Shown here: in pieces, positions 63,646 through 64,000 of the stretch
Layout: the number at the start of each line of letters is the position of its first letter
Numbering within the stretch: the first letter of the stretch is position 1
Notes under the pieces: model-generated
What the model saw: the letters and a program-made list of their open reading frames with translations, nothing else
What the model was told of the DNA's origin: nothing
The model's database searches: none
Made by a program: the position numbers and the translations under genes
Source of the DNA: Leptobacterium flavescens
GTDB lineage: Bacteria; Bacteroidota; Bacteroidia; Flavobacteriales; Flavobacteriaceae
Length of the DNA stretch: 64,000 nt
Direction: 5' to 3'
Assembly: GCF_010671605.1 (NCBI RefSeq)
Contig: NZ_JAABOO010000003.1
Coordinates: 247,993-311,992, forward strand

Positions 63646-63686
63646 CATGCTTTAAGCAGAATTGTAATAAAAATTAAATCAGTTAT

Positions 63687-64000
63687 ATGACAGATAAGAA
63701 GGTGTTATTTGTCTCTTCAGAGATGGTGCCCTATTTGCCGGAAAATGAAGTTTCATCCATGGCGTACGAGAGCCCGAGAATGGTAAATGACAGAGGAGGA
63801 CAAATACGGATCTTTATGCCCAGGTTCGGAAACATTAACGAACGGAGGCATCAGCTTCATGAAGTGATAAGGTTATCTGGTATGAACTTGGTGGTAAACG
63901 ATATGGATATGCCGCTTATCATTAAAGTTGCTTCTATCCCCAAAGAGAGAATTCAGGTTTATTTCATTGATAATGAAGAGTACTTCAAAAGGAAAGCTAC
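63687..64000 (+). CDS. Glycogen/starch synthase-like (GT5) protein, N-terminal part
   Basis: The frame starts at the ATG at 63687 and runs off the right edge; about 104 residues are visible. VLFVSSEMVPYLPENEVSSM and DRGGQIRIFMPRFGNINERR correspond to the N-terminal Rossmann half of GT5 synthases, but the ADP-glucose-binding KTGGL motif appears as LPENEVSS, so the visible part is degenerate there. Flavobacteriia commonly carry a short GT5-like gene next to panC. Catalytic activity cannot be judged from the fragment. Confidence 0.75.
   Translation, partial: MTDKKVLFVSSEMVPYLPENEVSSMAYESPRMVNDRGGQIRIFMPRFGNINERRHQLHEVIRLSGMNLVVNDMDMPLIIKVASIPKERIQVYFIDNEEYFKRKA

Overview
The window is chromosomal DNA from a member of the Bacteroidota, almost certainly the family Flavobacteriaceae. 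The evidence is: TAnnTTTG-type -7 promoter elements instead of sigma70 -10 boxes; few Shine-Dalgarno sequences; several large TonB-dependent receptors, one of them Oar-like; single-chain eukaryote-like GlyRS and type 2 IleRS; and many secreted or lipoprotein genes. I see no rRNA, tRNA, insertion sequence, prophage or CRISPR array. Most genes are housekeeping genes in short operons separated by clear rho-independent terminators.

Layout. 0-6 kb: EamA permease and ArsC-like protein, DinB-like protein, DUF3298-type lipoprotein, cystathionine gamma-synthase/lyase, an outer-membrane protein divergent from gdhA. 5.7-8.9 kb: recO and a heme-type TonB receptor. 8.9-13.1 kb: a tandem array of five paralogous secreted proteins of unknown function. 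13.2-18.5 kb: ileS (GXHH-type active site), dksA-like, a DUF4097-like secreted protein, lspA. 18.4-21.2 kb: histidine kinase plus stand-alone receiver, 5-FTHF cyclo-ligase and a 58-aa membrane peptide. 21.4-27 kb: a TetR/SDR pair with two identical operators, uvrC, a patatin-type outer-membrane phospholipase. 27-34.7 kb: aromatic amino acid catabolism (hmgA, hppD, tryptophan 2,3-dioxygenase) with a candidate small RNA, a DUF3108 protein, an M23 peptidase and pgi. 34.8-38.1 kb: Oar-like receptor with a frameshifted C-terminus.

38.2-46.3 kb is the accessory-looking part. Four very short genes encode peptides that resemble double-glycine-leader (RiPP or bacteriocin-type) precursors, two of them Cys-containing after a GG site. 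They surround a nuclease / TonB receptor / DUF5689-lamin-tail module that may serve extracellular DNA use. A lipoprotein with a Cys-rich tail follows. Two of the peptide promoters share a bipartite element with identical 25-nt spacing. No maturase or peptidase-transporter is present in the window, so any natural-product role is inference.

46-64 kb: cupin, ankyrin and nitrilase-family proteins, an SbsA-Ig lipoprotein, comF, a coiled-coil membrane protein, glyS, two tandem DUF3575-like barrels, xth, an OmpA lipoprotein, an aldo/keto reductase; then a six-gene minus-strand run panC-panD-flippase-pseudo-esterase-radA-peptidase, divergent from a glycogen-synthase-like gene cut by the right edge.

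All functional calls come from reading motifs and family resemblance by eye; no database search was run.
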